A stretch of DNA of 64,000 nucleotides from Neocallimastix lanati (nom. inval.) (Eukaryota; Neocallimastigomycota; Neocallimastigomycetes; Neocallimastigales; Neocallimastigaceae). Position 1 is the first letter of the stretch; each line of letters begins with the position of its first letter. The stretch is taken from contig JACVTC010000058.1 of assembly GCA_016946835.1 (NCBI GenBank), positions 861,001-925,000 on the forward strand. The letters run 5' to 3'. This document shows, in pieces, positions 51,701 to 64,000 of the stretch. The notes below the pieces were generated by a model. It saw only the letters and a list, made by a program, of their open reading frames with translations, was not told where the DNA came from and searched no databases. The position numbers and the translations under genes are program-made.

Positions 51701-54700
51701 AATTCTTTTGAAGGAGAGAGAAGTAGTTGCTGTAAAGATTGGTATGACATCTTCAATATAATAGAACATATTTTTAACGTACCATCCATTAGTATCAAAC
51801 CATTCACGAAGTAATTCAATAATACTGCTATGACCAATATTAGTGCATTCTAAGTTATTCAAATCATCAATTAAAACAAGATGCTTTTTATTCTTTGCTA
51901 ATCCAAAGGCATCAAGACGTTTTTTGGAAAGATTTTGGAAAATGAAATTTTTGAAGTTATCCAATGTGTAATTGGAATTTAGATGTATGGAAAAGGATTC
52001 TGAATTTTCAGCAATTTCTTTTCTTTTATAGTTGATACTTACCCAAGCTGAAATCGTTTTACCAATTCCTGGTTTTCCAACAATAAGAGGTAGTTTATTA
52101 TTATTGAGGAGAATTCTATTCATATGAAGAATACGTAATGATTCTTTTGTTCTTACAATATTATCATATCCAATACTAATTGATGGATACAGGAAAGTAT
52201 CTAATTCTTTTAATTCCCATTTTTTCCATCTTAATAATTTATTATCGAAGTAATAATCATATATGTTACCCTCACGAGGAAATACAATCATATTTTTCAA
52301 ACAAAAATCTGATAAAGAATTAAACTTTTGTAGTTTTAGTAAGGTTTCTTGATTTAAAAGTTCTGTTTTAACGTATTCATCAAACTTTATTCTCATAGCA
52401 TTTTCATCTAAATTACCTACTACCCATATAACACAGAATAAAATGGTGGTTATTATCCAACACTTCTGTTCTTCTCCAGTTAATCTATGGAAAGATTTTA
52501 CGCTCATTTCAACAATTAATGATTCTAATAATCCAAATATTTTGTCAATGTAGATACATTGATGGATATCAAAAATAACATTACAATTATTTGTTACATA
52601 ATTAATAGCTGGTTTCATAAATAAATGATACAATATTTTAAATAAATCCATTTGATTTTTAAATATATCATCGAGTTTATTAACACTTCTTACAACAATA
52701 CTATCTGATATTTTTTGACTTAGACCATAATTTAAAATTATGGATTTAGAGAAGAATGCAGGTGTAAATGAATTAATGTCGGTAGTTTCACATAAGAAAG
52801 TTACTGATTTTGAGATATTGATATTATCCATATTAATAGTTTGAATCAATCTTCTATTTTCAATTTGAGAAAATACATTGTCTATCCAGTAAGGACTACC
52901 ATTACTATCAAAACAAATCCATGTTTTTTCAATGGGATTTAATTTATTTAAGCTATAAGAAATATCATTTTCTTTTTCATTAATCTTGTCCAAGATATTC
53001 TCAAGAATTCCTTTCACATAATTTTTACTTTCATAGCTGTAATATCCATAAATTTCTTCTGGTTTGCAAGCATTAGGATAAATATAATGAATTTTTAATT
53101 TTTTTTCTTTCATTAAATTTTCGTTTATTTCTGCATGAACTGTGCCATAAATAGTTTCATCTTCCTCATCATCTGATATATCAGAATTATTATCAATGTA
53201 ATAGACGCTTTCAACATTTTTATTATTATCATTATCACTATTATTATTGCTGTTATTGCTAATGTTATTATTTGATTCTTTATTATTTTCATCCATATTC
53301 GAAGAATGAATATATTTTTTAATAATTTCTATATTATGAGCTTTTATTTTTTTATTTTCTTCATCGTATTTTTTATTCATTAAATGCTCCAATATTTTTA
53401 GAGATGTTGTTTTACCAGAAAGAGAAGGTCCTAATAAAATTATCATCTTTCCAGAATCAATGACGTTATAAAGTTGTTCAATTTTTTGAGTCTGTATTTT
53501 AACTGGACTATAGTAAAGAGCATTACAAGATTCTTCAATTTTATTATGCAATTCCTCAGTACTACCTTTTTCATTAAAATTAAATATTTCTTTGAAAAGA
53601 GATCTATATAATACCATCTCTTTTAATTGTATTTCTGGTAAGAAAAGATCATTTAAAATTTTTCCAATAATGTAAAATTCATCTTGAATACGATTTTTAT
53701 TTATTTTGTTTAATTTGCTATATAATGCTGTTTTTATTGCTTTAATGTTGCATGTATATTTACGATTATCATTAAAGTATTTAGTAAAAAATTTCATAAA
53801 AAGAACAATTTTTTTACTGACAATAACATAATTTCTAAAGCCAAAAGTTAATAATATTGCTTCAAATATTTTAGTAGTATCAGGATATTGTATTGAGTTA
53901 GTTCTAAATAATCTTTTTAATGAAGAATGCAAGTTGGACCATTTGATATTATCTGACAATGATAAATTCAAAAATATACAATGATTTGGTTTTAGTTCAT
54001 ATTCTTTATTAAAGAAAACAATATTTGATTTGAGTAAATTATTGGTAATCTCAAATTCTCTTTTTAAAATTGAGGTATACTGTAAAATTACAGATAAATA
54101 TTCTTCGGAACATTTTTGTATATTATTAAATAAAATCCAAAAACCGGTCATTAGATAACCTTTAAAATATTTTATTAAATTATTAGGAACAGAATATGGA
54201 TTACATTCAAAGATAATCAATTCTCTTCCGAGAGACTTTGCAAAATTTAATAAGGATTCCGTTTTTCCGGCTCCAGTCGGAGCTATAAAAGAATTGAAAT
54301 TTGATATATTTAGGGATGTAATTAATGTGGATCTATAATTATTTTGGTGACTAGTCAATATTATTCTAGGATAAGTGCCAACGAAGTTAAATTCATAGGA
54401 TAATTTATAATTGAAGACTTTTACAAATACATTTTCTCCCTCTATATAATATTTTATTTTTTCTAACCATTCATAATTTAAGGAGCTTGAATTATTTTCA
54501 ACTGATTTCAGATTATTAATAATTTCACGATAATATCCTAAATAATCTAATATTTGTTCTATTAATCTTTGTTGATATACATTGATGTCAGCTTTATTAT
54601 TTAAAAGAAAGGTTAATTTTGAAATATCAGAATTGCATTTTGAACTTACATGGCCAATTTGCTTTGTATAATGACGACTAGAGGACTCAAGAGCAGTATC

Positions 54701-57494
54701 AATTAATTTAGTATAGAGAATTTGAGTTGCGAGAACAGCAATTTGAGATGGAGCATATTGGATCCATTTATCAAAATCTTCATTAAAATCTTTATTTTTA
54801 ACTATTTCAAAAAGATATTCTTTTAATGAACTAACGATTTCTTCATCTAATAATTTTAACCATACATATATATTACCATCAATTTTAACATCATTTTTCA
54901 GTTTAACGAATTCATTATCATTACTGTATAATCCAGTAATAAAACTTTTTAATGATACTTCTCTTTTATCGTTAGATATAGATCCATTAAGGTTACTACT
55001 GGTTGAATGTCCCATAATTTCTGAACTTTCAAGAAGTGATGATCTCCTTGATCTCGAATTATTATTTGAAATACTATATTTACTAATACTTAAAGTATTA
55101 CTTCTGGAATCATTATATACTGAGGAAGAATTTACAATTAAATTATTTTTTTTAGAAGAAAGATTTAATTCGTTAGTAGAAGTAGTGTCTTTATTTGTAT
55201 CTTGATTGAATGAATCAAAGCCAAAAGAATTTGATTCTATTAATTTATAATTATCCTTATTACTACCGCTGTCATTATTAAGAATAGAATTATCTTTATT
55301 AAGAATAGTATTAGTTTCAATAATTAATTTTTGATTATTATTTGAAACATATTCTTTTTCTTGCTTATTAACATTTTCAACTTGACTTTCAAAAGATATT
55401 TGTCTTTCTTTTGGTATAGCAAAACTATTTTCGTTGGTTGATTTCAATTTTGAGGTACTAAAATTACTTATATTTTTATTTAACTCTTCTTCATTTTCAT
55501 CAGTTTCTATGACTTCCTTCACGTTAACATCCAATTTTGATATACTGTTGAAATAGAGGTGGATATAAGAATTAATTTCTGGTATAGAATAAGAATTGAT
55601 TAATACTTTTAAGATTGTTTTATCCGAAAGGAAGTAGAAACGTGGAAATTGATCTCTCAGAGAATTGATGTAGTTACTTAATAGGGAAACAATTTTTTCA
55701 ACACGAATAATAGAGCTTTTAATCATTTCAAATATATCGGTTCTACTTAAAATTTTCATACATTTTACATTTTTATCTAAGATATCTGATATAAGAGACA
55801 TTAATTTTGATATATGTTCATATTCGTTTCGAACATTAGAAGAATATTCAAATTCATCCGAATATTTATCAAAAAAGGCATATAATTTAAGGTAATTTGA
55901 CTGAAGATATTCCCATTGATTTAAAAAAGTTAAACATTGTAATACTTTTTTATTCCATTGAGAAAGACTTTCTGAAAGTTCATCACTATCTGTAGATAAA
56001 AATTTTCCTAATCGTTCACCTTTTATAAGATAATCTTCAAATACTTGGGTGAGATAATGGAAATTTTCAATAAATATATACGGCTTGTAAGATTTGTTAA
56101 TAACAAAATTTTTGGAAAACAATTTCTGCTTAAGTGCTTCTAATTTTTTTTGTAATTTGAGTTCATTTGTAGCATTTTGACTGATTTCAGTTAAAATATC
56201 CTGGACTAATTCAAAATTCATCATAATAACGTTTTTTAATTGGAAAGTCTTAATGTCGGATTGACTGAAACCAATAGTTTGGAAAATTTTTTCCCAATGT
56301 TTCTGCTGAAGGCATGGGTTTCTAAGAGAAATGATAATTGGTAGGAATCGACAATAGTCTTTCAATTGATTTTGATATTTGATAACTACAGAGAAAGGAT
56401 TTGGATAGTTTTCAAATACACCACGAACTTTAGCAATAATTTTATTCCATTGATTAACCTTATTAATAACTTCATCCGCATTAATTTCATTAAAAAAACT
56501 TTCATTCCATCGATCAATGGTATTTTTATATTCATCACAAAATTTCCATAATGTTTCATGACCTTCGAAATAATAATATAATGTATTGTAGTTTGAGAAA
56601 TCTGTGGGTTCCAATTCTAATTTTTTTTCATAATCCTCAATAAATTTAATATTTTCTTTTATACCATCAATTCTTTTTCTGAAGAGGGTCATTTTTTTTA
56701 ACATTTTATCTTCATCATATGTTTCTAATTTGTTATATTCTTGAATTTCATATAAGTAAGCAGCAATAGAGTTTTGAATGTATTCACGATTGTTGTTAAT
56801 AGTATTAACAATATCATTTTTTGATGAATTTAAAGCCATAATAGAAGTATCTAATTCGTTCAAAATTTTCTTTGGCCATCCAATAGTTTCCCAATAGAGA
56901 TCATTAATTGTACCATAGATATTCATTTTATAATTATACATAATGTTCCATAATTTTTTAATATATCTTAGATCTTTGTTATACCATTGAGAATCATTGG
57001 TACATTCTTTGATAGTATCTCTAAGAATAACCCATTGATTAGCATTTTGACCAGGGTTAAGTAATAAATGATTATATCTTATTTCATATTTGCTGGATAA
57101 AAGTTTACATGTCGCTTTAAGTTTTTCGTTTAATTTTTTACTGAAACCATTTAAAATAGATTTTGTTCTATTAAATAACAAAACTCTTATATTAGTACAG
57201 TTGATAATGAAAGGAAGAATTTCATAGGTATCATATTCTGAGGAATTAATATCTAAAGAAGCTTTATAGAATTTTTCAACAATTCTATCAATTTCATCAA
57301 TATTTTCAATATTTTCATCATTAATTAAATCATCACTTTCTTCTTGAATTAAGAATTCATATTTTTTATAATGATTTACCAAATTTTCCATAGGTATCTT
57401 AATTTTTTTAAGAATATAATTCATCATTGCTGTATTTCTCATAATATAATCATTTTCGACAAAATTTTTTATTTTTACCCATTTATTTAGTTTT

Positions 57495-57547
<53 letters not shown>

Positions 57548-59851
57548 GTTGTTGTTGTTGTTATTGTTGTTGTTGTTGAACATACTGAAAAATATAATTG
57601 ATTCAATATGGGGTACTGTGTCTTTGGATATAGAGATAGGAGAATAAACAAGATTTTGGAAAAATTTTTCAATGTAATCGTAGGATGGAACAAGTATAAT
57701 TTTATTATTTAAATCAATAGAATTTAATTTCTTATCATCCATATTATGATTTGAAACATGAATATTAATAATAAACGATTTTCTAATAATTTGTTCATTA
57801 ATATTGTCAAGATTCAAATTAATTTGAGAAGGTGAAGAATTTAAAATTTTTTCTAATAATTGAGAGATACGCTTAATACCGCTGATAACAAAATTTTTTA
57901 ATTCTTCCTCCATTATTAATGAAATCAAGGATATAAAATTTTTACAACGACTACTTGAATATTCTTTTTCATCTACCATATTAAAATTAAATATATCCGC
58001 TAAATCAGTTTCGATGTATTTAGCAATAGCGTTTGGCCATCCAATATTTAATTCAGTTTGTTCTGTTTTTATAATAGAATTTATTTTTTTTTCAAAGGTT
58101 TGAAATTGAATAGGATACTGTAATTTATTGTTGGTATTCATAATATTAATAATTTTATTATGCATCTTTCCAAAAATATCAATAATAATCTTTTGAATTT
58201 TAACGTTGGCTCCGAATAACAATTGAGAAAGTTCTTTGGAAGTTTCTGCAATATTTTGATATAATTCTGAATTGCTTTCATTCAAAGGAGCATCAATGAC
58301 ATTCATAATATGTTTTGCAAATTCTAAATTTTTTTTTGAAATTTGATTAATTTTTTGTTCATATTTCCCATTATAAAATTCATAATCATTTTTTTTCATA
58401 CTAAATAAATAATCCTCATTGATAATGCTTATTAAGTATTTCATATATTCAATTTGATTTTCACGAATGGGATGATTTACTTTTTGAATAATTCCATCTA
58501 TTATAAATTGAGGTAATGGACCAAATTGGTTGGAATCTGTTTTTTCGTCAATCATGGTATAATATTCTTTATCTTTTTCAAACATTTCTCTATTAAAATT
58601 GGCGGTATCAATTCTCTTATAGAAGTATTCCTTATTTTCTATTTCAAATAAGAGATTTAATCTCTTTACTTTTTTATTAATATGAGTTTTTGCCCAATGA
58701 ATGATAAAGAGATCATGTTCTTCATCGTAGCCGATAACCCAACATCTTTCCCAATCCCATACAGACTCCGGTTTATATTTATGATGATAAAAATATCGAG
58801 AGAACGCTTTCGTACCAATACAATCCTTTGAATGAGCACAGAGACTACAATTATTTTTTGCATCTTTTAAATATTTTGCCACCAGCCTCATTTCTTTAAT
58901 TTCTTGAGTAGTATCCTCAGGATCGGGTTGAATTTCATATTCCTTTGTTTTAAAAAATAATTTTTTTTTACTTTCAAAATATTCATTTTCTATTCTTTTT
59001 AATTCTTTTAAAAACTTTACTACTTCTTCATCATATCCTAGATATTCTTCTTCCTCCTCCCTTTTTTTCTCATTATTTAAAATACTTGTTAATTCTTTAA
59101 TATATTCCTCACTTCTATTTGTGTTTAAATTTCGAAGCTTTAAATGAAATACCGTATTAAACTTTATAAGTTTCATAATACATTCTTTAATAGCAGGTTC
59201 TTGATTGATATCAAAATCTCTTAAATAAATTTTTTTCAGTTGTAGCCATTCATCTGGAGTAAATATTTCAAAATCCGGATCATCAAAATATTCTAAGGGA
59301 AGATGGTTTGTCTTTATTTCATCTTCTTCGTCGGCATCTGCTAATCCTCCATCCAAATAAATATCTTTTTTTAAATTTTGGTTACTATAGATATCATTTA
59401 AAATGGAATGATTGATATGAATATACATCGGGACATTCTTTTTTTTAATAATTTTAAAAGGAACTTTCTGAAATTTTTCATTTTTATTTTGATTTTGATA
59501 ATATGTTTTATAGAAGTAATTCTGAGCTGTTTTTATTGGAATTTCTTTATTTTCATTATATATATAATTATTTTCAGTATCGGTTTCAATAATTGTACTA
59601 TATTCATCTTCTTTTTCTGTAATATCGTCTCTTATATTATCTTTTTCTTCGGTATCATTTTCTTTATTTTGTTGTTTTTTAATGGGTATAATGCTAATTA
59701 AATTAAGATTATTACTTCCATTATCTTTTATCATTATATTTTCATTACTGATTATTTTGTTTTTTATATGATTTTCTTTTCCATTGTCATTTATATTTAT
59801 TTGAATCTGATTATTATCATCATCATATTTTGGGTTTTTTATTGTACTCAT
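45213..59851 (-). CDS. Dynein heavy chain (axonemal inner-arm-like) with degenerate AAA1 and AAA4
   Basis: Three exons, 46090-59851, 45773-45978 and 45213-45509, give 4,754 residues. Introns are GT..AG (111 and 263 nt). The first exon alone is 13.8 kb. The N-terminal tail has an inner-arm-like YFDDPDFEIFTPDEW. The linker region has NPCLQQKHWEKIFQTIGFS (near 1185) and PRFYFLSD (near 1405), then a Ser/Asn-rich insertion of about 175 residues. AAA1: P-loop APTGAGKT (1857-1864), but the Walker B acidic pair (family FDEFN) reads FNNIQ (N1909, N1910). AAA2: GPSLSGKTT (from 2141) with WICFDS. AAA3: GKPGIGKT (from 2592) with LVLIDDLNN. AAA4: P-loop lost, GNNEFDHSKL (from 2946). A coiled-coil stalk with microtubule-binding region (near 3300), AAA5, AAA6 and the C-terminal domain follow. 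Resemblance to DNAH1-type single-headed inner-arm chains is an impression. It implies a flagellated stage and should act in the axoneme. Confidence 0.93.
45690..45770. repeat. (AAAT)n in dynein intron 2
   Basis: AAAT tandem copies directly beside the 5' splice site of the second dynein intron. The antisense reads as a spurious hydrophobic frame. Confidence 0.85.
57496..57580 (-). repeat. Poly-Asn coding repeat in dynein tail
   Basis: About 28 Asn codons, AAC-rich at one end and pure AAT at the other, near residue 760-785 of the dynein tail. Confidence 0.9.
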
Positions 59852-61332
59852 TTTTTTTTATATATATATACACATATATATATATTTATTTATTAATATT
59901 CATATAAATATAAATATATCTATATATAAAAAAAAATATATATATATATATATATGAAAGCTTCTTTCTGTAATAGTAATTGACTTTATTCTTTTTATTT
60001 CTTTAATTAAAAGAAATAATTTTAATTTTATTGCTAATTTCTTAAAAATATCTTTCTAATTTAATATGATTCTTTTTTTTTTTTTTTTTTTTTTTTTTCT
60101 AAATGATTTATATAATAATAAAAACTAGATGTATTATATAATATAATATTATTATTAATATAATTATTATAATTAATAAATAAATATTAATAAAAATTTA
60201 TAATATTTATAATATATCAATAATAATTATTAAAAAAAAAAAAAAAAAAAACTATTAAAAAAAAAAAAGATTAAAGAAATAATAAAGTAAGAAAAATGAT
60301 TTTATTTAATAATAATTAATAATACCTATTTTTTTTTTTTTTTTTTTTTTTTATATTATTATTAATATTTTTTTAATATTAATATATATATATAATATTT
60401 TTCCTATATAATTTAAAATTTTATGATTTTAATAATATATTATTAATTACTAAAGATCATTTTGAAAAAAAAAATATTAAAAATTAAAGTTTTAAAAAAA
60501 ATATACATATATATATAAAATTCAGAATTTTGAATAATTATTCAAAAAAATAAAAATAATAAAAAAAAAAAAAAATTCCGTTGAAAATTTTTAAATTTAA
60601 TATTTAATTAATTATTTACCAGAAACTATTAATTTTATATATATATTTTTTTTTTTTTTTTTTTTTTTTTTATTATTATTACATATATATGATATAAAAA
60701 AATAGATATATATATGTATAAATATATTATTTAAAATTTTATTATTATTTTATTATTATTTAACAGGAAATTTTTTTTATTGATATATATAATTTATTAA
60801 TAATTTATAAAAAAGATAATTAGAAATATTTTAAAGATTAAAATATAGTTATATAATAAATTAATTAATAATAATAATTAATATTTATAAATTTATTTAT
60901 TTATTATTATTATTATTATTATTTTAATTGGAGGGTTTTCATTAAATAATTTCAAAAATATAAAAATTTCCAAAATATAATAAATTATATCTATTTGTAT
61001 TTTAAAGAAATTATTTTATATAAGAATATAAATATTTATTAAGTATATAAGTAAATATAATTTATAAAATATATTTATTATTTTCAATGAATAAAAGATT
61101 AAGAATTTTTTTAAAGAAAATAAAAATTTATTATTTTTTTTTCATTGAAAATAATTCATACTATATTTATACATAATCATTAATATAATTGATATTATTT
61201 ATCATATAAATTTAGATTGATTTAGTATTTACGTTTTTGTTTTTTAATTTTATATTTGAAAGTTTAACTTTGAAATTTATTTTCTTTTATTATCAAACTT
61301 ATTATTATGATATTAAAAAGATATATTATTAA

Positions 61333-61333
<1 letters not shown>

Positions 61334-61422
<89 letters not shown>

Positions 61423-61457
61423 TATAATAATAATATTAATAATAATAATAATAATTA
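61334..61457. repeat. (AAT)n microsatellite
   Basis: About 40 copies of AAT with rare AGT, TAT and ATT interruptions, non-coding. Confidence 0.9.
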
Positions 61458-61940
61458 GAAAATAATAACTATATTAAAATAATATGATGCCATAATAAAA
61501 ATTATTAATACTTTTTCATTTATAAATTATTAAATATTATTTTTCTTTAAACATAATATATTTATGTTAATGAAAAAAAAAAAAAATATATACATTAAAT
61601 CATAAATCATTTAAAATTTTTATGTACTTATTATCTTTTTTATGTATTTTTAATTTTAATTTTGGAATAATTATTAAAATTAATACTATCATAATAATTT
61701 TAATTATTAGTATTAATAAAAAAAAAAATATTATTAATTATTTTACCCTATCTATCTATAAAAAAAAAACTATATAATATAAAATTTTTAATAACTTTAA
61801 AAAAAAAAAAAAAAAAAAAAAAGTTCAACGTAATAATTTATAAAATAAAATTATGCAACAATAAATTAAAAATATTTTCCTACTATATCATTTATATTAT
61901 GCATGATATATTTTATTATTTTTAAATTAAATTTCATTTA

Positions 61941-62010
<70 letters not shown>
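61941..62010. repeat. (ATT)n microsatellite
   Basis: About 23 tandem ATT copies, non-coding. Confidence 0.9.
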
Positions 62011-63067
62011 TTTTTATTTTCTATTTTCTATTTTTTATTTTTTATTTGCTTTTCAATATATAATATTTTTTTATTCGGAAATTACATTTTATTAATACTT
62101 TAATAAAATATAGTTCTTTTTTTTTTTTTTTTTTTTAGCTCTTTCTTTTTCTATCAAAAAATATTTAAATATATATAATGATATATTTGTATTTTTTTTT
62201 TTCTTTTTTCTTTTTTTTTTATATCATTTTATTTTATTTTTATTTTATTTTATTTTTTTTTATATATAAAAATGAATGAGAAAAAAAAATATAATTAAAC
62301 TTATAGTTTTTATTATATATTCCGAATCTATTAATATAATTTGGATTATTTAAAATAATTTATCAAAAAAAAAAATATTAGTTAAAGTTGACAAATTATA
62401 TTCATATAATCTTTTTTATAAGTATTTTTTTTTTATATCTACATATTATATACATTTTTATTTAATAATATAGTAAAAAAAAAAAGTTCACTACTACTAT
62501 ACTACTACCGCTATTAGATACAATTAACATAATTTAATTAAAAAATATATATATTCCTTCATAAATTTATATTTATATACTATTAAATTTATTTATTTAT
62601 TTTTTTTTTTTTAAAATTCAGTTTAATCAATTAATATCAATTAATATAATTTTCCATATAGAAATATTTTAAATAAAAATAATAATTAAATATCAATACT
62701 ATTTAAATTATAAAAGTATGTTAAAATATTAACAATAAAAATGTTATATGTCTTTATCTATATATAATTATTGATATTTTTATTTATTAATTATTATATT
62801 TTTACGGTATAGAAGAAGAAAAAAAAAAAAAGGTATATTAAATTAAACTATAATTTTTACTATATCCCGAATCTATTAATATATTTAAGATTATTAAAAT
62901 ATATATTTTTTGCCAAATTTTTTTTTTTTTTAAAAGAAAAATATTAGATAAAGTTAACAAATTATATTCATTTTTAATCAATTTAATATTTTTTTTTTAT
63001 ATAATTAAATGAAATTATTATTGTAAAAATATTATTTTTATTTTAATTAAAGTTTTTTTTTTTTTTT

Positions 63068-63112
<45 letters not shown>

Positions 63113-63602
63113 ATTTTATTTTATTAATCATCTTTATAATAAATGAAATAAAATTTAATTTAATCGAGGAATTGATTTTAAAAATATAATTATTATGTAT
63201 ATTATGTATTATGAAGTTAGATACATATAATTATTGTACTTTTTTTTTTATATTTAAATTTTTTTTTTATTATTAAATACTTTTTCATAAACTATATATT
63301 ATTAATAAAAATTTAGGAAAAAAAAACAATTGATTATTATTATTATTTTTTTAAAAAAAAAGTGGTATACGTTATATATATAATTTTTCCAAATAAAAAA
63401 GAAATTATAATAATAATAAGACAATAATTGTAATTATATCATTAACAAAAACGAAAATAAGTATATTAACAATAATAATAATAAATAAATAAATAAATAA
63501 TAATAACTCCAATCATAATAGCAATAACAATAATAATAATTATAAATTTTTCAAAGTAATAATAGTAAAAATAAAAATAAAAATAAAAATAAAAAAAAAA
63601 AA

Positions 63603-63902
63603 ATGAATAGCATATTAAAAAATGGAATTAGTACTGAGAATAATTTAACGCCAGTACCAGTACCATCGTCAAATCAACCAAATAGCAATAAAAAGAAAAA
63701 TTTAGAACAAGTAAGAAAATTTTCTGTAACTGATTTAATGGTATCTGAAAATGATCGATCACCTTGTTACGTACAACGTCAAAGAATTAAATCAGTATTA
63801 AATGAGTTATATAAAAAAGTAATTATTATTGGACTTATTCCTGAAACCTTTTTAAGACATTATTCTAATATATTTGATCCTGAAGTATCAGCAGCAATAA
63901 AA
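63603..63902 (+). CDS. First exon of an unidentified gene, runs off the right edge
   Basis: The ATG sits in a strong A-rich context (aaaaaaATGAAT). One hundred codons follow, to a donor AAA|GTAAAT; reading on gives only Lys/Asn and a stop, typical of entering an intron. The first 35 or so residues are polar and probably disordered (PVPVPSSNQPNSNKKK). The rest looks like an ordered helical domain: VTDLMVSENDRSPCYVQRQR, VLNELYKKVIIIGLIPETFL, HYSNIFDPEVSAAIK. I do not recognise the family. It is divergently placed from the dynein gene, and a shared flagellar role would be speculation. Confidence 0.65.
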
Positions 63903-64000
63903 GTAAATAAAAATAAAATAAAATAAAATATAATACATTTTATATATTATATTATATTATATTATTATTATTATTATATTTTAATAAAAAAAAATATAAT

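Larger units (their letters stand above)
59852..63602. other. 3.75-kb AT-rich region between divergent genes
   Basis: This is the shared upstream region of the dynein gene (-) and the right-edge gene (+), so promoters of both should lie here. It is almost pure A+T with many homopolymer runs. (AAT)n occurs at 61334-61457 and (ATT)n at 61941-62010. No coding or RNA feature was recognised. Confidence 0.5.

Overview
The window is a very AT-rich stretch of eukaryotic nuclear DNA. Genes are separated by kilobases of nearly pure A+T, with poly-A/T runs, (AAT)n and (AAAT)n microsatellites, and short GT..AG introns. Three features together point to an anaerobic gut fungus (Neocallimastigomycota) or a close chytrid-like relative: a flagellar-type dynein heavy chain, a bacterial-type quinolinate synthase with an organelle-like leader, and asparagine homopolymers encoded by (AAT)n. 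This is an inference; there is no rRNA or other decisive taxonomic marker here.

Layout, left to right. A HEAT-repeat protein gene enters from the left edge (+ strand, to 2857). A decayed, 5'-truncated LINE lies on the - strand (about 3500-5960). Next come RPS27 in four exons (-, 6653-7377), a multiply broken RPB3 (RNA polymerase II subunit) pseudogene (-, 7947-8725) and an intronless nadA (-, 10093-11574). A 22-exon STE20/GCK-type kinase with a CNH domain follows (-, 12943-18427), then a single-pass membrane protein with a cytoplasmic SH3 domain in four exons (-, 22096-23823). From 25318 to 42709 there is a three-level nest of LTR retrotransposons. After that come a giant dynein heavy chain (-, 45213-59851) and, at the right edge, the first exon of an unidentified gene (+, 63603-63902).

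The retrotransposon nest resolves exactly. A Ty1/copia element (220-bp LTRs, target duplication aaata) was entered by a Ty3/gypsy chromovirus, 'Gypsy-A' (430-bp LTRs, duplication aatgc). Gypsy-A was itself entered by a related chromovirus, 'Gypsy-B' (612/613-bp LTRs, duplication ggaag). All three lie on the - strand and their paired LTRs are nearly identical, so all are young.

Most unusual observations. (1) Both chromoviruses carry, directly against the 5' LTR, a 10-nt primer-binding site that is exactly complementary to a site inside their own LTR. The pairing covaries between the two elements, which predicts Tf1-like self-priming. (2) Both chromovirus LTRs begin with a tRNA-like module: two hairpins with covarying stems and an identical loop, plus A-box and B-box-like motifs. 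(3) The dynein has lost the Walker B acidic pair of AAA1, normally its main ATPase site, and the P-loop of AAA4, while AAA2 and AAA3 look intact. (4) The kinase gene encodes its catalytic loop partly in a 12-nt microexon. (5) NadA gives an oxygen-independent route to NAD and appears to carry a mitochondrial or hydrogenosomal presequence.

Coordinates of multi-exon genes were obtained by reading splice sites by eye. Every gene model closes in frame.
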